18,913 bases of DNA, taken from the NCBI GenBank assembly GCA_021822115.1, contig JAJZSA010000050.1, forward strand, positions 1 through 18,913, in the 5' to 3' direction. Positions 1 through 9,708 of this stretch are shown piece by piece. Both the position numbers and the translations under genes were made by a program. Within the stretch, counting starts at the first letter, position 1; each line of letters begins with the position of its first letter. The DNA comes from Pseudomonadota bacterium. GTDB taxonomy: Bacteria; Pseudomonadota; Gammaproteobacteria; Burkholderiales; Gallionellaceae. Below the pieces are notes generated by a model. It did not search any database, was not told the DNA's origin, and saw only the letters and a program-made list of their open reading frames with translations.

Positions 1-1078
1 CTCCACCGATCCGGCCACCATCAAGGCGGTGCGCAAGGTGATGATCGAGTGGGCCTACCAGGCGCAGCGCTTCGCCTATCGCTGGGCCAAGCGCCTGGGA
101 CTGATCGCCGGACAGACGCAGCATCCGCCGGCATCGCTGGGCAAGCCGCCGCTGAAGGCGCAGGTGATCCATTTCGTGAACAAGCCGATGCCGGGCAAGC
201 TGCCGAAGAAGACCGCACGCGCGCTGCTGGACATCGAGGACGACACCATCGTGCCGGTGATCCGCGACCCGCGCCGCACCAGCGAAGAATCGGAAGCGGT
301 GTTCTATTTCCCCGGCTGCGGCTCGGAGCGCCTGTTCTCGCAGGTGGGACTGGCGACCCAGGCCATGCTGTACCACACCGGTGCGGTCACCGTGCTGCCA
401 CCCGGCTATCTGTGCTGCGGCTATCCGCAGAACGCGGCCGGCCAGGGCGACAAGGCCGCACAGATCATCACCGACAACCGCGTGCTGTTCCATCGCGTGG
501 CCAATACGCTGAACTATCTGGACATCAAGACCGTGGTGGTGTCCTGCGGCACCTGCATGGATCAGTTGCTGCAATACCAGTTCGACAAGATCTTCCCCGG
601 CTGCCGCCTGCTGGACATCCACGAATATCTGCTGGAGAAAGGCGTCAAACTGGAACAGGCTACCGGCGTACGCTACATGTACCACGACCCCTGCCACAGC
701 CCGATGAAGACCCATGCCCCGCTCAAGGTGGCGAGCACGCTGATGGCGGCGCCGGTGGCGCTGAACGACCGCTGCTGCGGCGAGGCCGGTTCCTTCGGCG
801 TCTCGCAACCGCACATCGCCACCCAAGTGCGCTTCCGCAAGGAAGAGGAACTGCGCAAGGGTGCGGATGCATTGCGCGGTGACGGCTATAACGGCGCAGT
901 AAAGGTGCTCACTTCCTGCCCGGCCTGCCAGCAAGGCCTGTCGCGCTATGTGGACGACATCGGCGCGGAGCCGGAATACATCGTGGTGGAGATGGCGCGC
1001 CATCTGCTCGGCCCGGACTGGATGGCGGACTACGTACGCCAGGCCAACGACGGCGGCATCGAACGCGTGTTGCTATAG
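1..1078 (+). CDS. C-terminal part of a large FAD/Fe-S oxidoreductase (DUF3683-type), 5' end outside window
   Basis: The reading frame is open from base 2 with no plausible start, so this is the 3' end (about 359 residues) of a longer protein. Two CCG cysteine-rich modules are visible. The first runs from FPGCGSE through LCCGYPQ to SCGTCMDQ. The second runs from YHDPCHSP through DRCCGEAGSFG to TSCPACQQG. This CCG pattern is known from heterodisulfide reductase subunit B, glycolate oxidase GlcF and related Fe-S electron-transfer subunits. The C-terminus GGIERVLL and the CCG pair resemble, from memory, betaproteobacterial proteins of over 1200 residues annotated as DUF3683 / FAD-linked oxidase fused to an Fe-S module. 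The natural substrate is unknown to me. The stop lies 9 bases before the next gene, so the two are probably cotranscribed. The CCG domains are clear; the family name is less certain because the FAD part is not visible. Confidence 0.82.
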   Translation, partial: STDPATIKAVRKVMIEWAYQAQRFAYRWAKRLGLIAGQTQHPPASLGKPPLKAQVIHFVNKPMPGKLPKKTARALLDIEDDTIVPVIRDPRRTSEESEAVFYFPGCGSERLFSQVGLATQAMLYHTGAVTVLPPGYLCCGYPQNAAGQGDKAAQIITDNRVLFHRVANTLNYLDIKTVVVSCGTCMDQLLQYQFDKIFPGCRLLDIHEYLLEKGVKLEQATGVRYMYHDPCHSPMKTHAPLKVASTLMAAPVALNDRCCGEAGSFGVSQPHIATQVRFRKEEELRKGADALRGDGYNGAVKVLTSCPACQQGLSRYVDDIGAEPEYIVVEMARHLLGPDWMADYVRQANDGGIERVLL

Positions 1079-1087
1079 GAGATGGAC

Positions 1088-2701
1088 ATGCTGTCACTGG
1101 AACCCACCGACGACCTGGCCAGACCGGCGTTCCAGACGGCAGAACAATGCCGCCAGTGGCTGGGCCAGTTGCAGCTGACCAATCTCGGTCTGGCGCAGGG
1201 CAACCTGCACAGACAGATCACCGAGCTGAACCGCTTCCCCATGCATGCCGACGAAAGGCTGCGCATCCTTGAAGTGCTTCGTGAGCCGCTGGCGCAACTG
1301 CAAAAGGATTTCGCCAAACGCCTGATCGGCAAACTGCTGCCGCTCACCGACGAGGAGTCGCTGTCGCTCACCGCCCTGATCGGTCTGTGGCAAGCCATGC
1401 TGGAAGGCTATCTGCGCTGCTTGCAAGCGGCCGAGGCTGGCGATGCGCACATGGCCAAGCAACGCGCCATGCTGTGGCAGCGCTGTCTCTACTACGCCCG
1501 CCAGCAACTGGCCGAATTCACCCATGCCGGTTACGAGCCGGATCGCCAGGCCTGGCAGCGGCTGCATGCGATCTATGCCCGCCTCGAAGCCGCCGGCTTG
1601 CAGGACGAGCACGTGAAGGACGCCCAGTTCCACGGCGGCCTCCCTGCGCGCGGTCAGGCTATCTACGTCGCCACGCTGCTGATGCATCGCGCGCGCCTGC
1701 TCGGCCTGTCGCGCAGCCAGGCACAGTTGGTGGAACGCTGGCTGCTGCAATGGCAGGACACCCTGCGCCTGCAACCCCGCTGCACCGCCAGCAAGGAAGA
1801 TGCGCCGCCGCTGGTGGTCGACCTGGACGGCTATCGCGGCCTGCAATCGGCCGCCCATGCGCGCGCCTCGGCCAGCATGCGCTGCCTGCCCATGGTGCCG
1901 CTGTCCAAACAGATCCGTGTGAAGACCATCCTGCTGCAACAGGGCGAGACGCCGCGCAAGGTGGAGCTGGAGACCGACATGTCGGCCAAGGATTGCGCGG
2001 CACTGCTGGGCAGGCTGCACCAGTGCTGGTGCGAGGAGCGCACCGATACGCTGGTGGAGATGCCGCGCGAAGCGGCCAGCGTGTACCTGTGTGCCGGGCT
2101 GGAGAAGATCTACAGCCAGATCGCGCGCAAACCGTTCAAGGCGGTGAAGGAGAAAGGCAAGACCAGCCAGGATGCGCAACAGCAGATCGCCACCTTCGGC
2201 CGCGTGCTGGACGAGACCGGCCAGCACGACCTGCGCGAGCTCGGTTTCCTGCCGGAAGAATGGCTGATGGAAGAGGATTCCCTGCTGCGCGCGCGCCTGC
2301 TGCGCAGCAGCACGCAGGGCGATCGGCTGGCCGCCAACCATATCGTCAGCGTGGCGCATAACGGTACACCGCTCAAGGCCGGCGCCATCGAACGCATCGA
2401 AGTGACGCATAGCGGCCAGCTGTACATCGACGTGCATTTCCTGCCCGGCCAGCCGCAGGCGGTGATCGCGCAGGCCGCGCCGCATGGACAATCACCGCAT
2501 TCCGGTTCTGCCCCCTGCCTGCTGTTGCCGGCCATGGAGAAGCTGCGCATCCCGGCCAGCCTGGTGCTGCCCCGCGACTGGTTCGTCGCCGGACGCGAGC
2601 TGGAACTGACCCTGCCCGACCACAACAAGCAGAAGGTCAAGCTGGGGATCAGCGTGGCGCGCGGCGCCGATTACGAACGGGTGAGTTTCAAGCCGGCCTG
2701 A
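1088..2701 (+). CDS. Uncharacterised ~537-residue protein, possibly PilZ-related
   Basis: The protein is large and soluble, with no signal peptide or membrane segment. The N-terminal half (about residues 40-230) looks helical and rich in Leu, Gln and Arg. After a VVDLDGYRGL segment comes a region with QIRVKTILLQQGETPRK and a WCEER motif. The last ~150 residues look beta-rich and end in ARGADYERVSFKP. From memory this layout resembles a betaproteobacterial family loosely annotated as PilZ-domain (cyclic-di-GMP binding), but I cannot see a convincing RxxxR...D/NxSxxG motif, so that link is weak inference. Two ATGs are possible. The one at 1082 directly abuts AGGAG (1077-1081), while the one at 1088 lies 6 bases after it, so 1088 is preferred. 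It follows the Fe-S oxidoreductase closely and converges on phoR with an 18-base gap. Confidence 0.75.
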   Translation: MLSLEPTDDLARPAFQTAEQCRQWLGQLQLTNLGLAQGNLHRQITELNRFPMHADERLRILEVLREPLAQLQKDFAKRLIGKLLPLTDEESLSLTALIGLWQAMLEGYLRCLQAAEAGDAHMAKQRAMLWQRCLYYARQQLAEFTHAGYEPDRQAWQRLHAIYARLEAAGLQDEHVKDAQFHGGLPARGQAIYVATLLMHRARLLGLSRSQAQLVERWLLQWQDTLRLQPRCTASKEDAPPLVVDLDGYRGLQSAAHARASASMRCLPMVPLSKQIRVKTILLQQGETPRKVELETDMSAKDCAALLGRLHQCWCEERTDTLVEMPREAASVYLCAGLEKIYSQIARKPFKAVKEKGKTSQDAQQQIATFGRVLDETGQHDLRELGFLPEEWLMEEDSLLRARLLRSSTQGDRLAANHIVSVAHNGTPLKAGAIERIEVTHSGQLYIDVHFLPGQPQAVIAQAAPHGQSPHSGSAPCLLLPAMEKLRIPASLVLPRDWFVAGRELELTLPDHNKQKVKLGISVARGADYERVSFKPA

Positions 2702-2719
2702 CCGGCGCACGGCACGCCG

Positions 2720-4021
2720 TCACTGGAACGTGCGCGCGGCCGGGAAGTGGATGGCGAAGGTGCTGCCCTGCCCTTCCTCACTACTGATGTTCAAGCGCGC
2801 CTGGTGGCGCATGACGATGTGTTTGACGATGGCCAGGCCAAGGCCGGTGCCGCCGGTCTCGCGCGAACGGCTGCGGTCCACGCGGTAGAAACGTTCGGTC
2901 AGGCGCGCGATATGCTGCGGCGCGATGCCGATGCCGCTGTCGGCCACAGCGAACACGCCATGCCCATCGTGCAGCGACCAGCGCACCTCGATGTCGCCGC
3001 CGTCCGGGGTATAGCGGATGGCATTGCTGACCAGGTTGGAGAAGGCGCTGCGCAATTCTTCGCGGCTGCCGCGCATCGGCGTACGATCCTCCACATGCAC
3101 GGCGATCTGATGGCGGCCGTTACTCAGCAGCTTGCCGTCGCGCCCGACCTCTTCCACCAGCGCCGCCACATCCACCGTCTCCTCGCGCAGCTGGTTCTGT
3201 TCGTTCTCCAGACGCGACAGCGTGAGCAGATCGTCCACCAGATGCTCCATGCGCCGCGTCTGCTCGCCCATCAGGTGCAGCGCGCGCTGCGCCATGTCGT
3301 TATCGCGTGAGGGCATGTCCTGCAAGGTCTCGACGAAGCCGTTGACCACGGTCAGCGGCGTGCGCAGCTCGTGCGAGACGTTGGCCACGAAGTCGCGGCG
3401 CATGGTCTCGATGCGCTCCAGTTGCGTGATGTCGCGGCTGATGAGCAGGCGCAGGTTCTCGCCGTAGGAGATCAGCTTGATAGAGAGCACCAGGTCATCC
3501 TGGCGCGAACCGCGCAGCACCAGTGGCTGGCTGAAATCGCGCTCCGCCAGGTATTGCACGAACACCGGCTGGCGCGCCAGATAGGTGATCTGCTGACCGA
3601 TGTCGTAGCGGCTATCCAGACCGAAATGCTGCTCCGCCAGCGGGTTGCACCACTGGATGTGATCCGCCTCGTCGAGGATCACCACGCCTTCAGGCAAGGC
3701 AGCGGTAGCGCGTTCCATCTGCTCCAGCGCCGCTTCGTGCCGCGCGCGCTGCTCGCGATAAGTACGCACCATCTTGTTGAGGTGGGAGAACACTTCGATC
3801 CACAACCCGGTGCCGTCGGGCAGGGCGATGTTCTCCGGGTCTTTCAGCCAACGCATCAGGTCGGCCAGGTTGCGCAGGTGATAGAGCACGCGCCAGGCCA
3901 TGCCGACCGCGACCACCGCGATAGCGGCCAGGCCGCCCGCGATGAGCCACACCATCAGGGCCGTCAGGAACAGGAAGAATTGATAGAAGAACGCGCGCTG
4001 CCAGAATTCGCTCACGGCCAA
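2720..4021 (-). CDS. phoR: Phosphate-regulon sensor histidine kinase PhoR
   Basis: Inner-membrane sensor kinase that phosphorylates PhoB under phosphate limitation and dephosphorylates it in excess. Two hydrophobic N-terminal segments (about residues 10-43) with almost no periplasmic loop are followed by a basic linker, a PAS-like domain (about 105-195, GVVILDEADHIQWCNPLAEQ), the H box DFVANVSHELRTPL with His217, and a HATPase domain. That domain has N box NLVSNAIRYTPDGG, DSGIGI, the F box FYRVDRSRS and GGTGLGLAIVK. The length of 433 is close to E. coli PhoR (431), as is the tiny sensor region. The start is uncertain: TTG at 4021 or GTG at 4015, both with only a weak ACGAG upstream. It lies 58 bases downstream of phoB and is presumably driven from the phoB promoter. 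No pst or phoU genes are in the window. Confidence 0.93.
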   Translation of the reverse strand: MAVSEFWQRAFFYQFFLFLTALMVWLIAGGLAAIAVVAVGMAWRVLYHLRNLADLMRWLKDPENIALPDGTGLWIEVFSHLNKMVRTYREQRARHEAALEQMERATAALPEGVVILDEADHIQWCNPLAEQHFGLDSRYDIGQQITYLARQPVFVQYLAERDFSQPLVLRGSRQDDLVLSIKLISYGENLRLLISRDITQLERIETMRRDFVANVSHELRTPLTVVNGFVETLQDMPSRDNDMAQRALHLMGEQTRRMEHLVDDLLTLSRLENEQNQLREETVDVAALVEEVGRDGKLLSNGRHQIAVHVEDRTPMRGSREELRSAFSNLVSNAIRYTPDGGDIEVRWSLHDGHGVFAVADSGIGIAPQHIARLTERFYRVDRSRSRETGGTGLGLAIVKHIVMRHQARLNISSEEGQGSTFAIHFPAARTFQ

Positions 4022-4079
4022 GTCTCGTTATAGGACGGCGGCATTATACGGATGGCGGGCGCCGCAGCCACTCCCGCGT

Positions 4080-4769
4080 TCAGGCCGCGGAAAACCGATA
4101 GCCGCTGCCGCGCACGGTCTGCACCAGTTTATCCATGCCGGAAGGCTCCAGTGCCTGGCGCAGACGGCGGATATGCACATCCACCGTGCGCTCCTCGACG
4201 AACACATGGTCGCCCCAGACCTGGTCCAGCAATTGCGAACGGCTGTACACGCGCTCCATATGGGTCATGAAGAAATGCAGCAGGCGGAACTCGGTAGGGC
4301 CGAGTTCGATGTGTTCGCCGCGGATCGCCACGCGATGGGTGATGGGCGACAACTCCAATCCTTCCACGCGCACGGTCTCCTCGCTCATCTGCGGCGCACG
4401 GCGGCGCAGCACGGCACGGATGCGCGCCATCAGTTCGCGCGGCGAGAACGGTTTGGTGATGTAGTCGTCGGCGCCGGATTCCAGGCCGAGTACCTTGTCG
4501 CGCTCTTCGGTGCGCGCGGTCAGCATGATGATGGGGATGTCGCGTGTACGCTGGTCGGTACGCAGGCGACGCGCGATCTCCACGCCGGAGGCGCCGGGCA
4601 GCATCCAGTCGAGCAGGATCAGGTCCGGCAGCGCGCGATGGATGTGCGCCATGGCGGTGCCTTCATCATGCGCCTTGATGGCGCGGAAGCCGCATTGTTC
4701 GATATTGAAGACGAGCAGTTCCTGGATCGCAGGTTCGTCTTCCACGAGCAGGATGTTGGCGGTCGTCAT
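4080..4769 (-). CDS. phoB: Phosphate-regulon response regulator PhoB
   Basis: OmpR/PhoB-class transcription factor. The receiver domain shows the acidic pair in LLVEDEP, the phospho-acceptor in [10 protein letters not shown] (Asp54 from the chosen start), and the conserved Lys in [10 protein letters not shown]. The C-terminal winged helix contains [39 protein letters not shown] and VRGSGYRFS, which match PhoB closely. Three in-frame starts lie together: GTG 4778, ATG 4775 and ATG 4769. The ATG at 4769 has GGAG 8 bases upstream and gives 229 residues, the length of E. coli PhoB, so I chose it. ATG 4775 with GGAAG upstream is the main alternative. It heads a phoB-phoR operon with its own Pho box. 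Confidence 0.95.
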   Translation of the reverse strand: MTTANILLVEDEPAIQELLVFNIEQCGFRAIKAHDEGTAMAHIHRALPDLILLDWMLPGASGVEIARRLRTDQRTRDIPIIMLTARTEERDKVLGLESGADDYITKPFSPRELMARIRAVLRRRAPQMSEETVRVEGLELSPITHRVAIRGEHIELGPTEFRLLHFFMTHMERVYSRSQLLDQVWGDHVFVEERTVDVHIRRLRQALEPSGMDKLVQTVRGSGYRFSAA

Positions 4770-4804
4770 ATTCATCACTCCATCTTCCGTTTCAATTCGC
4801 GACG

Positions 4805-4838
4805 ATGATATGAAAGAAATGTGACACTAACATGACAA
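4805..4838 (-). promoter_or_regulatory. Pho box and -10 element of the phoB promoter
   Basis: On the minus strand, 4838-4821 reads TTGTCATGTTAGTGTCAC: two 7-base half sites (TTGTCAT and GTGTCAC) separated by 4 bases, close to the known PhoB box CTGTCATAWAWCTGTCAY. Exactly 10 bases further downstream is TATCAT (4810-4805), a good -10 hexamer. The Pho box stands in for the -35 element with the spacing typical of PhoB-activated promoters. The predicted transcription start, about 4798, lies some 30 bases before the phoB start codon. The box begins 3 bases after the stop of the upstream symporter gene. It implies positive autoregulation of phoBR. Confidence 0.85.
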
Positions 4839-4841
4839 CTC

Positions 4842-6287
4842 TCAAGGCGCGCTACGTCCCCCCGGCGACGGTCCGGTGGCAGGCGCGATCAACGAACCAG
4901 CCACCATGCCCACGATGCTGGCCAGGAAGCCGGCGAACTGTGGCGGCAAGGCGGCATCGGGCGCGATGAATTCCAGCGGCAGCCACACCACCAGCCCCAA
5001 CCCCATCGCCCAGTAGGCGCCGAGTGTAGAGGCGCGCCGCCAGTACAGGCCGGCCACCAGTGGCGTGAAAGCGAGCACCAACGTCACCTTGTAAGCGTTC
5101 TCCACCATCTGGTGGATGCCGGTGTCGCGGTCCAGCGCCCACAGTGCATACAACGTGACGCATACCGAGAAGATACCCACCACCCAGCGCGTCAGCACCA
5201 GCATCTTGTGATCGGACAAGTTCTTGCGCGTGAGCCAGCCCTTGAGCACGTTCTCGGACAGGGTGACAGAGGGCGCCAGCAAGGTACCCGAGGCGGTGGA
5301 CATGATGACCGACAGCAGCGCGCCATAGAAGACCACCTGCGCGAACAGCGGCAGGTGCGCCTTGACCAGCTCCGGCAACAGCTTCTGGCTATCCGCCGAC
5401 AGCCACTGCGCGACCAGTTGCGGATCGATCAGGTTGGCCGAGTAAGCCATGAACAAGGGCACGGCAGCGAACAGGAAATACGCCACGCCCCCCAGCACCG
5501 TGCCCCACACCGCGACGTTCTCGTTCTTCGAGGAGTTCGCGCGCTGGAACACGTCCTGCTGCGGGATGGAGCCGAAGCCCATGGTGAGCAGGCCGGAGAT
5601 GAAAGCAACCATGGCCACCGCATTCATGTCGGGCCAGAAATGGAACTTGCCGTTGTCCACCGCATGCTGCACCACCGGTGCCACGCCGCCGCTCATGTCG
5701 GCCAGCAGCATGGCGATGTAGATCAGCCCGATGACGATGACGATCATCTGGAAGAAGGTGGTCAGCGCCACCGACCACATGCCGCCATACAGGGTGTACA
5801 TCAGCACCACGGCCGCGCCGATGAGGATACCCTGAGCCTGCGTGATGCTGCCGTCGGAGAGCACGTTGAACACCAGCCCCAGCGCGGTGACCTGCGCCGA
5901 TACCCAGCCCAGATAGGACAAGGCAATGGCGATACCGGCGATCACCTCGACCTTGTGGCCATAGCGCTGACGGTAGAAATCGCCAATGGTGAGCAGATTC
6001 ATGCGATAGAGCTTCCTGGCGAAGAACAGGCCGAACAGGATCAGGCACAACGAGGCGCCGAAAGGATCGGAGATCAGCCCCCCCAAGTCTTCTTCCATGA
6101 AGGTAGCGGGAATGCCCAGCACGGTCTCGGCGCCGAACCAGGTAGCGAACACCATGGCCAGCACGATGTACATCGGCAGCGAGCGTCCGGCCGTGATGTA
6201 GTCGCGTGCGTTATGCACCTTGGTCGCGGCATACATGCCGATGCCGATGGACAGAATGAGGTACAGGAAAACGAAGCCGACCAGCAT
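4842..6287 (-). CDS. Sodium:solute symporter family (SSS) transporter
   Basis: The protein has 481 residues and about 13 hydrophobic segments across its whole length, as in the LeuT-fold SSS family (PutP, PanF, sialic acid and acetate carriers). Family-like motifs include ITAGRSLP after the first helix, FATWFGAETVLG, LYRMNLLTIGDFYRQRYG, YTLYGGMWSVALTTFFQ, GFGSIPQQDVFQRANSSKN and LLSVIMSTASGTLLAPS. It presumably couples sodium entry to uptake of a small organic solute; I cannot assign the substrate from sequence. The frame is open further upstream, but that part overlaps the peroxiredoxin terminator and coding region and is not hydrophobic. The ATG at 6287 (MLVGFVFLYLIL) starts directly at the first membrane helix and is preferred. 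No strong Shine-Dalgarno sequence is visible. It lies between the peroxiredoxin and phoB, all on the same strand. Confidence 0.88.
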   Translation of the reverse strand: MLVGFVFLYLILSIGIGMYAATKVHNARDYITAGRSLPMYIVLAMVFATWFGAETVLGIPATFMEEDLGGLISDPFGASLCLILFGLFFARKLYRMNLLTIGDFYRQRYGHKVEVIAGIAIALSYLGWVSAQVTALGLVFNVLSDGSITQAQGILIGAAVVLMYTLYGGMWSVALTTFFQMIVIVIGLIYIAMLLADMSGGVAPVVQHAVDNGKFHFWPDMNAVAMVAFISGLLTMGFGSIPQQDVFQRANSSKNENVAVWGTVLGGVAYFLFAAVPLFMAYSANLIDPQLVAQWLSADSQKLLPELVKAHLPLFAQVVFYGALLSVIMSTASGTLLAPSVTLSENVLKGWLTRKNLSDHKMLVLTRWVVGIFSVCVTLYALWALDRDTGIHQMVENAYKVTLVLAFTPLVAGLYWRRASTLGAYWAMGLGLVVWLPLEFIAPDAALPPQFAGFLASIVGMVAGSLIAPATGPSPGGRSAP

Positions 6288-6318
6288 GAGACACCCGTTC
6301 AGGATCAAGAAGGCCCGG

Positions 6319-6324
6319 ATTCTA
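6319..6324 (-). promoter_or_regulatory. Possible -10 element for the symporter gene
   Basis: TAGAAT (minus strand) matches 5 of 6 bases of the -10 consensus and sits 31 bases upstream of the symporter ATG, downstream of the peroxiredoxin terminator. At the -35 distance there is only the T-run of that terminator, which is a poor -35, so this is tentative. Confidence 0.3.
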
Positions 6325-6341
6325 CCGTCGGGCAGAAAATG

Positions 6342-6367
6342 AAAAAAGGCTCCCGCAGGAGCCTTTT
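6342..6367 (-). terminator. Rho-independent terminator of the peroxiredoxin gene
   Basis: The inverted repeat GGCTCC (6348-6353) / GGAGCC (6358-6363) has a 4-base loop and is extended by four A-T pairs on each side. On the minus strand it is followed by a run of T residues (6347-6342). It lies about 20 bases past the peroxiredoxin stop. The flanking A/T runs could also give some termination on the plus strand, but no gene ends there. Confidence 0.9.
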
Positions 6368-6387
6368 CCGTTGCAGCGCAGGATCGC

Positions 6388-6990
6388 TTACAGTTCCTTG
6401 GCGTGCGAAGCCAGGTACTTGGCGACACCTTCCGGCGAGGCGCCCATACCGGCCTTGCCCTTGCTCCAGCCTGCCGGGCAGACTTCGCCGTGCTCTTCGG
6501 TGAATTGCAGCGCATCGACCATGCGCAGCATCTCGTCGATGTTGCGACCCAGCGGCAGGTCGTTCACCACCTGGTGACGCACCACGCCGGCACGGTCGAT
6601 CAGGAAGGAACCACGGAACGCGACGCCGCCGTCGGCTTCCACGTCATAGGCCTTGCAGATCTCGTGCTTGATGTCAGCCACCAGCGGGTAGCGCACCTGG
6701 CCGATGCCGCCCTTGTCCACGGCGGTGTTCTTCCAGGCGAGGTGGGTGAAGTGGGAGTCGATGGACACGCCGATCACTTCCACGTTGCGCTTCTTGAACT
6801 CGTCCAGACGGTGGTCGAAGGCGATGATCTCGGACGGGCACACGAAGGTGAAGTCGAGCGGGTAAAAGAACACGACGGCGTATTTACCGCTGATGTGCTT
6901 CTTCAGATTGAAGGTTTCGTTGATCTCGTTGTTACCCATCACGGTAACTGCGTTGAAATCGGGGGCTTGCTTGCCTACGAGTACTGCCAT
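6388..6990 (-). CDS. Typical 2-Cys peroxiredoxin (AhpC/Prx1 family)
   Basis: Thiol peroxidase of 200 residues that reduces hydrogen peroxide and organic hydroperoxides in the cytoplasm. The peroxidatic cysteine is Cys51 in DFTFVCPSEI and the resolving cysteine is Cys171 in HGEVCPAGW, the arrangement of typical 2-Cys Prx1/AhpC enzymes, which work as dimers or decamers. GGIG (94-97) matches the GGLG element linked to over-oxidation sensitivity, but the C-terminus (SPEGVAKYLASHAKEL) lacks the partner YF motif. The ATG at 6990 has GGAGG 5 bases upstream. No ahpF or dedicated reductase is adjacent, so the electron donor is not evident; thioredoxin is a reasonable guess. The gene appears to be a single transcription unit with its own promoter and terminator. 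Confidence 0.95.
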   Translation of the reverse strand: MAVLVGKQAPDFNAVTVMGNNEINETFNLKKHISGKYAVVFFYPLDFTFVCPSEIIAFDHRLDEFKKRNVEVIGVSIDSHFTHLAWKNTAVDKGGIGQVRYPLVADIKHEICKAYDVEADGGVAFRGSFLIDRAGVVRHQVVNDLPLGRNIDEMLRMVDALQFTEEHGEVCPAGWSKGKAGMGASPEGVAKYLASHAKEL

Positions 6991-7037
6991 GGTGACCTCC
7001 AGCGGTGGGTTAAGTTGAGTGAAATGCTAGGATTTGA

Positions 7038-7065
7038 AATTTACCAGAAGCATCCCTGCTGTCAA
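7038..7065 (-). promoter_or_regulatory. Likely sigma-70 promoter of the peroxiredoxin gene
   Basis: On the minus strand, TTGACA (7065-7060, perfect -35) and TAAATT (7043-7038, 4 of 6 for -10) are separated by 16 bases. The start codon is about 48 bases below the -10. It lies in the 90-base AT-richer gap between msbA and the peroxiredoxin gene. I did not recognise an OxyR site. Confidence 0.6.
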
Positions 7066-7081
7066 CCGGCATTTGAAAAAT

Positions 7082-8830
<1,749 letters not shown>

Positions 8831-8931
8831 GGCGCGCACTTTAGCAGAAAAGCCCCGCTCCCGCCGTGGCGTCTGGACATGACGACCCTCGCGCTGCTAG
8901 TCTGCGCCGGCCATTTTCCCGTCCTCCAGTC

Positions 8932-9708
8932 ATGCACCCGTTGCGCCTGTTCCTCACCGCCATCCAGTTCTTCACCCGCCTGCCCGTACCGGGCTGGGTC
9001 GGGCACAGCGCAGGGCAGCTGGAACAGGCTGCGCGCTACCTGCCGCTGGTCGGCAGCGTGGTCGGCGCGCTCGCCGCCGCCGTGCTGTGGATGATGGCGC
9101 AAGTGTTGCCGCTGCCGTTAGCCGTGGTGCTCAGCATCATCGCCGGCATCCTGATCACCGGCGCCTTCCACGAAGACGGCCTGGCCGACTTCGCCGACGG
9201 TTTCGGCGGCGGGCATACGCCGGAAAAGGTATTGGCGATCATGAAGGACTCGCGCACCGGTGCCTATGGTGTGATCGCCTTGGTGCTGGTGCTGCTGGTG
9301 AAGTTCGAGGCCTTGCTGGCCCTGTGCGAAATGCATGCCTTGCCGGCAGTCGCTGCCGCGCTGATCGCCGCGCATGCCGTCAGCCGCCTGCTGGCCGTCA
9401 GCCTCATGCGCACCCAGCGTTATGTGCGCACCGATGACAGTGCGCGCGCCAAGCCCGCCGCCCAATCCATGGACACGAGCGGCTTCATCATCGCCTTGCT
9501 CGGCGCTGCGATCACCTTGCCGCTTCTGCCCCTGAGCGGCATCCCGCCCGCCAATGTGGCCGCCGCATTGCTCGCCGCACTGCTGATGCGCGCCTGGCTG
9601 GCATGGCGCATCCAGCGTCGGCTGGGCGGCTACACCGGCGATTGCCTCGGTGCGGTGCAACAACTGAGCGAGGTCGCCTTCTATCTGGGCCTGCTCGCCA
9701 CCCTGTGA
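8932..9708 (+). CDS. cobS: Adenosylcobinamide-GDP ribazoletransferase (cobalamin synthase) CobS
   Basis: Membrane enzyme that joins adenosylcobinamide-GDP to alpha-ribazole or its 5'-phosphate in the last part of the nucleotide loop pathway. The 258-residue protein is hydrophobic with several membrane segments. It has the N-terminal FFTRLPVPGW motif, the acidic signature GAFHEDGLADFADGFGGG, and later MKDSRTGAYGVIALVL and LGGYTGDCLGAVQQLSE, all typical of CobS. The frame extends upstream to 8866, but ATG 8932 (MHPLRLFLTAIQFFTRLP) gives the family N-terminus. There is no visible Shine-Dalgarno sequence. A weak promoter candidate lies upstream (TGGACA 8874-8879, TAGTCT 8898-8903). It overlaps cobC by one base (TGATG). 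The 101-base gap to msbA is too short for a cobalamin riboswitch, and none of its conserved boxes occur there. Confidence 0.95.
   Translation: MHPLRLFLTAIQFFTRLPVPGWVGHSAGQLEQAARYLPLVGSVVGALAAAVLWMMAQVLPLPLAVVLSIIAGILITGAFHEDGLADFADGFGGGHTPEKVLAIMKDSRTGAYGVIALVLVLLVKFEALLALCEMHALPAVAAALIAAHAVSRLLAVSLMRTQRYVRTDDSARAKPAAQSMDTSGFIIALLGAAITLPLLPLSGIPPANVAAALLAALLMRAWLAWRIQRRLGGYTGDCLGAVQQLSEVAFYLGLLATL

Noticed and set aside
1094..2491. Open frame of 465 codons on the minus strand opposite the uncharacterised gene
   Set aside because: The plus-strand frame is longer, has AGGAG at the right distance from ATG 1088 and follows an operon partner. The minus-strand product is His/Gln-rich, as are other shadows here.
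2703..2719. CGGCG / CGCCG inverted repeat in the 18-base gap between the converging genes
   Set aside because: It is only 5 bp and has no T-run on either strand, so it is not a convincing terminator.
5112..6503. Open frame of 463 codons on the plus strand opposite the symporter
   Set aside because: It is antisense to a clear membrane transporter and crosses the peroxiredoxin terminator; the composition is that of a shadow.
6288..6515. N-terminal extension of the symporter frame
   Set aside because: It runs through the terminator hairpin and the 3' end of the peroxiredoxin gene on the same strand. It is Arg/Ala-rich, whereas ATG 6287 starts at the first membrane helix.
8840..8931. Possible cobalamin riboswitch before cobS
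   Set aside because: The gap is too short, and none of the conserved boxes (GCCCCCGCAAC, GCCACTG, GGGAAGGCG) is present.
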